Source of the DNA: Triplophysa rosa
Taxonomy: Eukaryota > Chordata > Actinopteri > Cypriniformes > Nemacheilidae
Assembly: GCF_024868665.1 (NCBI RefSeq)
Contig: NC_079906.1
Span: 7,501,745 to 7,565,744 of the forward strand
Length of the DNA: 64,000 bases
Reading direction: 5' to 3'
Shown here: positions 42,201 to 54,200 of the stretch, piece by piece
How positions within the stretch are numbered: the first letter of the stretch is position 1
How the letters are laid out: each line of letters begins with the position of its first letter
Program-made: the position numbers and the translations under genes
The notes under the pieces: generated by a model
Databases searched by the model: none
Seen by the model: the letters and a program-made list of their open reading frames with translations, nothing else
What the model was told of the DNA's origin: nothing

Positions 42201-45200
42201 TCTAATTCAAGTTGTTTTATGTAACCTTTGTGAATGTATATCTAGATTTAGTCAATGCATGAGTCAGGTGTTAATTCAATAATCTCTCTGCTGGCTTCGA
42301 CTGATTCTAACAAATAATGTGTGTGATGTGGTGGAAATGACTAAGATTCACTGGGGGACTTTAGGTGGGGACATGCCCTTAGACATGAATTTCAACATGT
42401 GTTTTACATGTGCAAAAACACATGTGAAATGTGTGGTTTTGGAACATTTCTGATCAAAGAAGCTGTCGTGTTTACATCAGTTGCAATAAGAATTCATCAC
42501 GATCGACTAAACACTAAATTCTTCTTGAACGTATGCAAGTTTTACGGCATAAACTCCTAAACGTTGTTGCTGTTAACTTTTGACACGTTCGTGAATACTG
42601 TTACACATTTCCACGCCTCTAAAGATGATGTGGCACAAAACAAAACGTGATTGGTTGCTTTACATGTCAGTCATGTGGCCTCTTGGGCGGGCCTTGGGCA
42701 TTTTTGTGTAAAATAATCAAAAGCAGCAGCAGTAAAATGATTCATTTCAATATTTTTCGGAAAACCCAGCTAAAGTCTTTTTTTGTGATTTACTGTTTTT
42801 ACATAAAATCATGTAAAAATGCAATGAACATTCTGCGAAAATATAATCTTGACATTTTTAATGTTCGCTGACTAATGTGATGTCAAAAATTGAAATCGTA
42901 GTGAAATTAATTGTTGAAATCAAACTTTGATGCTCTTTAACTCATTGATTTTTAGACCTTGACACATATTACTTACTTTTGCCATTTTTACGGCTATGAC
43001 TGCTTTGACGCTTCTCACCTCATGATAAATTATGTGACTTTAGCCTACTGACAGACTCGCATAACTGATTATTCGGCACAGACCTGTTTTCAAGCCTACA
43101 TCATTTGTGAATTGTCTATACTAGTCATGCTGTAGATTTGATTTTTTCATTCTCCTGATTTGAGTCGTCTAACATTACAGACCCATGTTCCAGAAGTACT
43201 CCAATACACCCGCTCATTAACTTTCATCTTACCAGCCCGATCTTCTCCATCATTAGATGTTCAGATATACTGTATGCACATATATTACAAAACGAACAGC
43301 TGCCCTTGATGTTAGTGCAGTTTCTCAAGAGTCCTTGCTTAAGCAATTAGGTCATATCCCAGCAGGGTCCTCTAAAAACGCTGAGATGATTGCCACGCTA
43401 AACTGTGTTTCTCTTCCGCCGCGAGCCAGCAGCATGCAGGGCTCAGAGTTTTGATTGGCTGAGGCGTTCAGTAAATCAGCTGCAGAGCTTTAGTAAAGAA
43501 GACAATTTGGACGCAGTTGAGACGGTTCTCCCGGGGTGACGTGCGGTATTTCGTTGCTAGTTCATTCGAAACACGGTGTTGAATGCTAATGGGTCTCGGA
43601 GGAGAACGCGAGTCGGAGAGTGGGTGGGTTGAGCTCCGTACGTGGGCCGGATTGTCATCTGTCAGGGAATGCTTGTAAATAACAGCTGCCTTTGAAATGC
43701 ATATTTTGCTAACCCTTGTCCTGTTGATTTATTTCAAAAGATCGAACCTCAAGTAGGGACGTATAGTAGGTCTGCAGAGACATAAGACATTGGTTCACAA
43801 AAAAGTCAGATTCCCGAGGTTTGTGATTTCAGCAAGCGTACAACACGAGCCAAACCCAGACACCCAGGTGCAGCTTGGCTCTTGTGCGTCTATCATCTGC
43901 ATGTGTTTGGTGAGAAACTCTGTCTTCACTCGGTCGTGTAATCATCTCCTCTCGCGCTTTGATGCTAATGCCCGTCTCCGCCTGGGCCTCAATTAGCGGC
44001 TCACCTCAACGCTTCGAGCCCGGAGGAGATGGTGCTTTCTTTTCCGCTCCGCAGGTCCTCCATATTCCGGGTCTGTTATAATCACAAGGCAGGAAGCGGA
44101 GTTGATGTACAATCGAACCCGAGTATGGAAATAGAATTACGAGGGAAAGCAACGGCCTATTGGTTCAGCACACAGATGCGACACTGGGTACCAATTACGG
44201 GCTTCATACCAATGGGTCGCTTCATATCCTGAAAGAAATGTGAATGTTTTATGTTTTCTTAACAGGTGGTTTAAAGCAGTCGTTTTGTCCTGTTTTTGAT
44301 TTTCAATTGCTGCTCTTTTTTATTCAAGAGATAAAATAATTTTGACACCCCGTAACAGATTGTGATTGATGTTAGGCACGTTTGGTTTTGATAAAATGAT
44401 GATGTAACTGTATTGAGGTCATTTGATATTATGCGAACTAATTCAAGTTTAGCCGATCATATGGGACCTTTGACTTTACAATCAGTGGACCGTTGCCGTG
44501 GTATTCAGTGTTTTTCTCATTTACAATAACATCTGGGGCTCGTAAGCCCTCTAAACACCTCAAGTACCGTGTGGTACACAAGGCCAAATTATTGACTTAT
44601 TGGTTGCCTCTCATTGCCTGTGCCGTATGTATGATTTCTCCACAGCTCTCGAAGGCCCACGAGGTGGCGCTGTCAGCCATTAGCTACATCGGCTGCTCTA
44701 TCTCCATTTTCTGCCTGGCGATTACGCTGGTCACCTTTGCCGTGCTGTCGTGAGTATCCCAAATTGCCATATGTCATATCATACATAAATATGATGTTTA
44801 AGTCATATCATGCATAAATGTATGTATTAAAGGTCCAGTGAAATAAAACATTACATTGCCTATTTTTCATGAAATACTGCAGCAATTATTGTAAATAGCT
44901 TATCGGTGTGGGTCATTCTCTATTTAAAATTCAAGGGCCCTCATAATCTTCAGTTAAAGTCTGAAAATGTACTTCCACCTTTTAGTGACTATCCATCTTA
45001 AATAAGGTACGTTAGACAGCTTGGGACGGAGCATCCGTTAACTCCTCCCCTTCAACTGTCAGTCTGCTGCCAGTTCCATTTCAAATTGCAATGCCTATTT
45101 TTAAACACCCAATCAAATCGCAGCGGAAAACACGAGCCACGGCCACTATTTTTCTCATTTGAAATTCCATTTCACTTGGAAATGCATCAAAACAATGGCA

Positions 45201-48200
45201 ACTTCCGGTTCACTGGGACTTTAATATATCAGGGTGATTAAATAATTTATCATTTCTGCACGCGAGCATTACCAAATGTATTAAAAATAGGCTGTTTTCA
45301 GAAAGGTTTCCAATACTCTCTCATCTGTTTTTGGTCAAGCAAACAATCCTCATACCATTGGCTGAAAATAAGACAAAACAAGCATTAACAAGCAATAACC
45401 AATAATGGAATTTTTGAATGAGTACAGCATCCCAGGATCGAAAAGCAGCTAATCAAAATCTTCAGTTTCACTTTTTCAAAAAATGAATCAATTTTTGAAT
45501 CAGTTGAATTTGATATATTGCAGGTTGATATATTTATAGAAGACAATATTGTGAAAATCATTTTTATTTGTAAAATGCAAATGCTGGAGCTGGCTAGCAA
45601 CTTAAAAAAAAAGCTATCAGGGAAAGAGTTGGAATAAGCTAAAACGACTACAAAATCAAGATATTTATAACAAATATATACATATTTCTAGTCCTACCAA
45701 GCTCTGTATTGTAAGTGGGGTTAGAGACTCGGACTTGTAACCCAAACGTTGCCGGTTCGAGCCTCAGTACCAGCAGGGATTGTAGGGGGGGGGAGTGAAT
45801 GATCCACCTTCAGTACCACGGCTGAGGTGAGACCCTTGAGCAAGGCACCGTTCCCCCCAACTGCTCCCCGGGCACCGCAGCAATGGCTGCTCACTGCTCT
45901 GGGTGTGTGTGTGTTACTCACTGCTGTGTGTGTGCACTTGGATGGGTCAAATGTAGAGCACAAATTCCGAGTATGGAACACCATACTTGGCCTCACATCA
46001 CATCACTTTATATTCCAGATAAAATGCCTTTAATCGTTATTATCTTTTCATCATTGCTATTCCAAATACTCATCTTCTGTTATCTGTTGCTGTGTATATA
46101 GATCTGTTAGTACCATCCGTAACCAGAGGTACCACATTCATGCCAACCTGGCGTTTGCCATCCTCGTCGCTCAGATCCTCCTGCTCATCAGTTTCCGCTT
46201 CAGTCCCGGAACGGTGAGTCTTTATGACGCTGTTTCAGTCTCGTTCTGCAGTACTGGACAGTGCATCACCTTCATCTGAAGCCTAAATATTGTTGGATCC
46301 ACACTCTAGCCGACATGTTTACGAACTTTCAAAATGACTTCATTTAAGATTAAATGTGTTTAATTGGGTATTACGGTACTGGTGTCATCACTGGTTTCAG
46401 AAACAATAGGATGTCGTTACTTGAAGAAAAAAAGAGCAGATGGCTCCACTGATCCTCTCACATGCCTGCAACATTACGAGCAGATTAATATGATACTGAG
46501 TTCATTTGATCGGCTGAACTCTCGCTGCGGGCGTTGAATGTCAGCTTTGAGCTGGTATAAACTTTTATTTATTTTGCACAGTTGAATCAAGCTATGAGAC
46601 TCATATCAACGTCTTATGAACGAGTCATTTAAGATGATTCAAAAAGCTGATCCAAATGATTCATTCGCAAAGTCGGCCGATTCAGTGATCTGTGCTGATA
46701 CTGTTCTCTGCAGCTTCCGTGTAAGATCATGGCCGTGTTGCTGCATTTCTTCTTCCTGTGTGCGTTCGCCTGGATGCTGGTGGAAGGACTTCATCTCTAC
46801 AGCATGGTGGTCAAAGTGTTCGGCTCGGAGGGCAGCAAGCACTTCTATTACTATGCCATTGGATGGGGTGAGTCTACAGAACACTGTTGGATAAATCACA
46901 TTCCAATACACACATTTGTGCATGAACAAATGCACCGAATCACACGTGCCGTGAAGCAAAACTTCAGATCGGTTTCAATCGCCTCAAATGAGCCAATTTA
47001 GCGTAATACGTGAACCCAAGAGAGTCAATGGAGGTCATCCCACCGCAAGCATCAGTCCTGAGACAGATCAGCCCATTCCCTTTAGCCATGAATAATGTGA
47101 CCGTGTTTAGAAAAGGGAGTGAAAGAAATTTAGTATGTTACAGTCTGTTAAAGATGTCATTCAATTTTTTGTGTGTTGACGCTGTTGATACCGTCATCAA
47201 TATTAATTGAGTTGTTCTCAAGTGTGCACATGTGATAATGGTAAACCCGTGATGTGTGTGGATGAAGAAAACAGGCTGCATTGAACTGAAGTCATTACAT
47301 TAGATTGAGGTCGACTCCCTCTCTTAAAGCTTTCTGGCAATGAAACACTGCTCTTTATTTATGGTGGCACGGAAATAACCGGCTACAGTCCAGCTGTTCT
47401 TATTTTAGCTCCTACGACATGATCTTAAACTTAAACTGTGGTTTGTGCTTACACAGAGATAATTTTAGCTCTGGTTATGTTTTAAATAAGATTTGTATTA
47501 CATTAAAAAATGTTCACGGATATAATAATGACATAGAGGAAAAAAGATTTGGCACAACTACTTAAAAGTATTTGGCTGGTTAACAAATCGCATATTTTGA
47601 CATTAAAGTGATAGTTCACCCAAAAATGAAAATTCTGTCATCATTTACTCCCCCTCTTGTCATTTCAAACCTGTATGACTTTCTTTCTTCCGCAGAAAAC
47701 AATAGGAGATATTTTAAAGAAAGTTGGTAATCGAACAGCACTGGCACCCATTCACTTCTATTGTATGAACACAAAACCAATGCAAGTGATGGTGCCAGTT
47801 AACAACCTTCTTCAAAATATCTTCTTTTGTGTTCTGCGGAAGAAAGAAAGTCATACAGGTTTGAAATGACAAGACGGTGAGTAAATGATGACAATTTGTT
47901 TTTTACCTTAAGGCTGTACTAGTCAAGCTTTTCCAACCGGTTTAATTACATGTCTGTAATTATTACATTTAAGTACATTTACATGTATGAGAAATAGATT
48001 TGTGTTAGTTAGCATGAGGTTAAGTTTCCTGTCAACCACCTATTTTTTTTGTTTTGTCCTTTCAAAATGTTCCTCTGTTGCAAATCTGTAAAACACGTTC
48101 ACATGTTTATTTACTCAGGATCCCCGTTGGTCATATGTGTGGTGTCTATGACCTCATCACTGAGCAGCTATGGGGAGACTGGCAAGTAAGTTACCATGAC

Positions 48201-51200
48201 GACACCACGGGTCAAAGCATGGTCAGCAGATGGCCAGTTTAAAGGCCTGTTCACACCAAAACGAGGACTATATGTGACCCTGGACAACAAAACCAGTCTT
48301 ATGGGTCAATTTTTCGAAATTGAGATTTTTACATAATATGAAAGCTGAATAAATAATCTTTCTATAGATATATGAGTTGTTAGAATAGGACAATATCTGG
48401 CTGAGATACAACCGTTTAAAACTCAGGAATCTGAGAGCGCAAAAAATCAAAATATTGAGAAAATCGCCTTTGAAGTTGTTAATCAGGGGCACTGTGGCAG
48501 ACCATCCACTCACAAAAATAAAGTTTTTATATATTTAAGGTAGGAAATTTACAAAATATCTTCATGGAACATGATCTTTACTTAATATCCTAATGATTTT
48601 TGGCATAAAAGAAAAATCGATAATTTTGACCCACACAATGTATGGAACACAAAAATGTTCCCGTGCTACTTAAGACTGGTTTTGTGATCCAGGGTCACAT
48701 ATACAGTATTAGCGTCCACACCAATGGATGATAACCATATGCTTATTTTGAGCTCACATGCAGCCGTTTTACATTTAAAATGCGTGAACCCTTTAAACTT
48801 GAAAAATGCTTTTGATTGGCTTTTATTGAACATTAAAATTGATCCCAACTATATTGTTCCTCTGCATCATTTTAGTTGCTGTGTGTACTCTGCTCTTCTC
48901 TTTCATTTAGAGGGATTTTTTTAAACTTTATAGTTACAGTATCATTGTCATCATGGGTGTGTGAACAGGCCTTAAAGTGATAGTTCGCCCAAAAATGAAT
49001 ATTCTGTCATCATTTACTCACCATCTTGTCATTTCAAACCTGTACGACTTTCTTTCTTCCGCAGAACAAATAAGATATTTTGAAGAATGTTTTAAAACTA
49101 AACAACAGCGGTACCCATTCACTTGCATTGGTTTTGTGTCCATACAATAGAAGTGAATGTGGGAAAGATATTAATATCAACAAGATGCGCCACTGCCATT
49201 ACAATGAATGGGGAGGAATGCAACGCTCAATATGGCCGCTCTAGCGAAGGAAGTCCCGCCTTCCAGTGAAACGAGCCAATCGTCAATCAGTATTGACTGA
49301 TGATTCTCTGGGGCGAGGCTCTCGTGAGGCGCTTACCAGCCTGTGCGCATGCTCAGTAGATGAAGCAATCTCGAAAAAGGGGATTTTTAGCACAATTTAA
49401 GCTTAGCAAACCCAAGTTATGGTACAGTTCATGTCAGATTTAATTATTGGTTGGAAATATGCTGTTAAATTTATATTTTTGCCAGCGATTTTAAAAATAT
49501 CTGCCTTCCCCCATTCAAGTAGATAGGACTGTGGACTTGTTAACAGAGGCATTGCAAACATGGCCGCCAAGTGGCACGACTTCCGTAAACGGACTTTGAT
49601 GTGGGCCAGTGCTGTTCGGTTACCAACTTTCTTCAAAATATCTTCTGTGTTCTGCAAAAGTCATACAGGTTTGAAATGACCAGAGGGTGACTAAATAATG
49701 ACAGAATTTAAATTTTTGGGTGAACTATCACTTTAAGGTAACAGATTGTGTGACTTGAATCAGACTTTTAATAATTGTCTATTTATGTTGTCTCTTTCTC
49801 TTTGTCTCATATTTGTCTGTACTAGTTGCTGGCTTTCTCTTAAGAATGGGGCAATTTGGGCTTTTGTAGCTCCTGCTTTGTTTGTCATAATGGTAAGTAG
49901 CCATTAAAAAAAATTATGAGAGTTCAGTTTTCTTGATCGCATATTTGTTATTGCTTAGTTAAAACTATCCCATATAACCAGTAATAACCTTTCACATAAT
50001 ATACTGTACACAAGGACACCAAAAGCAAAAAAAACTATAGAACCATGACCAAACACAATAGAAAATCTAATGGTTTCAATTGTTATAATGGGAATTGTAT
50101 TGGTTTTAATGGAAACTATAATGGTACGACAGCGATTTTGTAATGGATAAAAGCTAATGGTACATAATGGTATTTTAATGGAAACCAATAGAATTTGGTT
50201 TAGATCCCCGCTGACAAAAAAACAAACAATCCCTGCCCAAAACACAACCCTGTTGAAAAAACAATAGAAACCATTAAAGAAGTTGTAATGGTTTTAAAAG
50301 GATTCATATTGGTTTTAATGGAAACTATAATGGTTTCTACTGGTGTGTGATGGAATATATTGGTCTAATCTATGTTTAATTCTACTGGAATAATGCCCAA
50401 AACTGTCATGAACGTGGGTGGTGAGACACAATGACAAGGAACAGATGACCCAGACGCAGACAGTGGGTAAGGGGTTAACAAGACATTTAATAAAATATAA
50501 ATACAAAACAAACATCCTCGGGGGGGTAACAAAACATGGCAATGGGAACAAGGACTAACTAGACTAGACTAATAATAACACTTGACATAACTACAATAAA
50601 CTAGACTACACAAAACACAGGAACTCACCACAGATGACACAAACACAACAGTACAATGAACCAGCACAAGACAAGAGACACGACGTCAATATATAGGGAG
50701 GTAAATCAAGAGGGGACAGGTGCGGGGCATGAACTAATAATTATCACTAACGAGGAAACAAGAGGGCAGGAACAATGGCGAGACCTGGAGAGAGCATATA
50801 GAAGGCCAGAAGGGTCAAAATGCCTCTCTCCACATGAAACAAGAGGTTCTGCCATGGCTCTGCCACAAGATCAAGAAAAGCAAGACAAGATGGAGCAGAA
50901 CCATGACAAAAACACACTAGAAAAATGCATTTTGTAAAGGTTTTAATGGAAAAAGCTATTGCTACATAATGGTATTTTAATGGAAACCAATAGAATTTCT
51001 GTAATGGTTTCTATAGTTTTTTTCAGCAGGGATTTGAAAATGTAATGGATCTAATGGTTATAATGGGAATTGTATTGGTTTTAATGAAAACTACGTGTAA
51101 TGGTGTCTACTGGTATGTGATGATTCTATTGGTGGGGTTCTGGCAGATAACCCAAAACACACTAGGAAAAATACATTTTGTAATGGTTTTAATGGAAAAG

Positions 51201-54200
51201 CTAATGGTTATTTTAATGGAAACCATTAGAATTTCTGTGATGGTTTCTATTGGGTTTCTGTACTTTTTTTCAGCAGGGAAGAACTCAAACACATATTTCA
51301 GCAAAGATACAAGCTGCACTTCTCCGCTCTAAAATGTGATTATATGTTTGTTTATGTAAACTGAGTGAGGTCAAAATCAATATCTGTAGTAATTTAGCAT
51401 GTCACACAGATGCTGCTGACAGAGTTTATGTTGAACCTAACATTATTGCCTTAATAATGTCTGTTAAATCATCCATTCTTGACCAGAAATGATGCAAAGG
51501 CGTTTGCGTGTTATGTTTGTAATGCTGTGACCTCTGCCCTCCAGGTCAACATTGGCATCCTGATAGCCGTGACAAGGATCATATCGAGGATCAGTGCTGA
51601 GAATTATAAGGTCCACAGAGACGCCAACTCTGTGAAGTGAGTGATCATTTATCTCATATCATGCCTCACATGCTCTGCTTTCATCTGTGGAATCATACCG
51701 CCTTGTGTGTGTTTTCATGTGTGTTCGTCCCTCCAGGCTTACGACCAAAGCCGTGGCAGTACTCCTGCCCATCTTGGGCATATCGTGGATCTTTGGCGTT
51801 CTTGCAGTAAACGACCACTCCCTGCTTTTCCAGTACCTGTTTGCAGTCTTCAACTCACTACAGGTTAGACGTCACTGGATACACAAAACCCTGCATATTA
51901 CCACGGTTCTTTCTCATGCCGATTAAACGCCGTCCAAAATCAATAGCATGCTCTCCAAACAATGACGGCTTTAAAAAATATGGTACATAATGTTGTTTGA
52001 CAAGACTTAAGCCTGTTAAGTATCTGGAGCGACTTGTGAGAACATGAGCCGATGCGAACTGAAACGACCTCACAACACTTGGTCTTATCTTTTGTTTGTC
52101 TTTTTATCTCAAAGGGCTTCTTCATATTCCTGTTTCACTGTCTGTTAAACTCTGAGGTAAGAGCCTGTTTGTGCAGCTGTGTGTTGTATGTCTGGGGAAA
52201 ATATCTGACGTAGCTGTAGCTGTAGCAAACAGCATGCTGGTGTAAATGATAGAGTTGTGTGACTGCTGCTGTGCACCTGTGGCGCTTGTTTAAAGCTTCA
52301 CCTAGTGGTGAAGATGTGGTACTGCATTTTTATGCACTCGAAAATCTTCAAATTAAAGGCTAAACTAAAAACAGTAAAATCTCACTTGCAACAGATTAAG
52401 AACTAGAATTTATAAAATAGATCATTTTTCTAATCAATGCATTCCTGACTACTGTGTGTATGCACAGCACCAGGGGCGCAAAAATGGGGTATGCAGTATA
52501 TGTGGTGCATAGGGGCGCCGCACAAGTGGGGGCACCATTGTGCCAAAATATTATTTAACGTTTTTTTAAATAAAACGTTATAAAAAATATAACGAAAAAG
52601 TCATTATCTAAAACGTTTTAGTTTCACTTTTGTCTAGCATTTTAAACGAGTTCAATAAATATATAATTATGTCAACTAATCACTCTTTGACAGTCAAATG
52701 ACCAAATGGATCGAGCAAAGAAACTACCCAAAGAGCAGAACAGAACATGAAAATGAAAAGTAAATTGACAAGTAAAAAACAAGTTATTTAACATTGCCTG
52801 AGAGGTAGTTCATATTATAATACAATATCAGGTCACCTCTAGGCATACATCTTTGGCGCTTATAAAATAAATCAATGTTTGTGGAGGAGCTTTATAATTA
52901 CATTCGGGAGAGTCTGAGACGGTTGTTAAAGCTATTAAGTCTCCCACTATCACGCATTATCGGGTTCTTCATTAATCGTCGGACGCGTTTTCCCCATATG
53001 ACGACGCGAGCTGTGCAGTTTGAACGTCAGGTCCGTGTCCTTCACATAACGCGAGCAGTTGCGTCTTCTGCAAACAGCGCGCAGCACAGAGCGCCGGAGA
53101 TATTGCGTGTGGACACTGAAACAGCGCAATGATTGACAGGATGACAGCGACAAGAGCGCAAAAGAACGTTTGTTAATAAAAAATAATTTGCGCGTTCAAT
53201 GTAAGTGAGTTTGTCTTTGTTTTACTTTAATGATGTTTTCATAAAATGTGAACCACAAACTAAAACTGCTTAAAGCAAGGGGAAAATCCAAAGATTTTTT
53301 AAATGATCTTTATCTGTTATCCATCTTATTTCGTTTTTTCAATAAGATTTTAATTATAAATGCAAAGTAAAGGTATGTTTAACATAGGCTATTTTATTGT
53401 TGTGTTTTTATTTAATATTAATGAACCACAAACTAAGCATTCGTTTTAAAGTAGGCCTAAGTGGGAAAAAAACAAAGACCGTTTGTATATTTGCGTTATA
53501 CAACGCGAGTATATCATGTGATACGTCTTATTCTGATAATAATAAATAATGTTAATAATACTTTTTGTTGAAGGAAAGGGAATAATCTAAATGTATAACT
53601 TTAAAGATCAAAATAAGTTTATTTCCTCATCAGCACATCTCTAATGGGCTACAACTCGATTGTTACTTATATTTGGGATATTTAAAGAAGTTTTATTGTT
53701 TAAAACTTGACAAGTTTTTTTGTTAAAGGTTTTAAATGTCAAAATTCTAGACTACATAAGTGAAACTCACTATTCAAAGAATACAATAAATAGCCTTATT
53801 TGGGGTTTTATTTAGTTATTATAAGCAAAAGATAAAATTAAAAACTGTTTAGCCTGTTATCCGATTAATCAAAAAAACAATCATCCAATTATACGGTTAT
53901 TAAAATAATCGTTAGTTTCTGCCCTAATTTATTGTGTATGTCTGAACCAGGGGCGTAGCTACATGGTGGCCACGGCTACCCCTGAATGATGGATGGCCAC
54001 CTATCTGCCCACCTCTGCTGTGCGAAGCAGTTTTGAGATGCGTGTCGGAGTTTACAGAGTGCTGCGCAGATCATTTAGCGAATGCACATAGTAACGCGAG
54101 AACATTACTCTCGCGTTAATATGATGTCATACGCTGACGCACTGACGCAAACAGTCGGAGCGCTATTATCTGAACAGCTGCTAACCTCTTCGCTTCGTGA

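Noticed and set aside
45721..46101. Three overlapping ORFs of 68-91 residues
   Set aside because: All are translations of the V-SINE-like element.
50656..50937. 93-residue polar ORF
   Set aside because: It lies within the solo-LTR-like element, antisense to its probable orientation.
52875..53132. 85-residue Arg-rich ORF and its antisense
   Set aside because: It sits in the CG-rich subterminal region of the outer hAT element; no transposase motif was seen.
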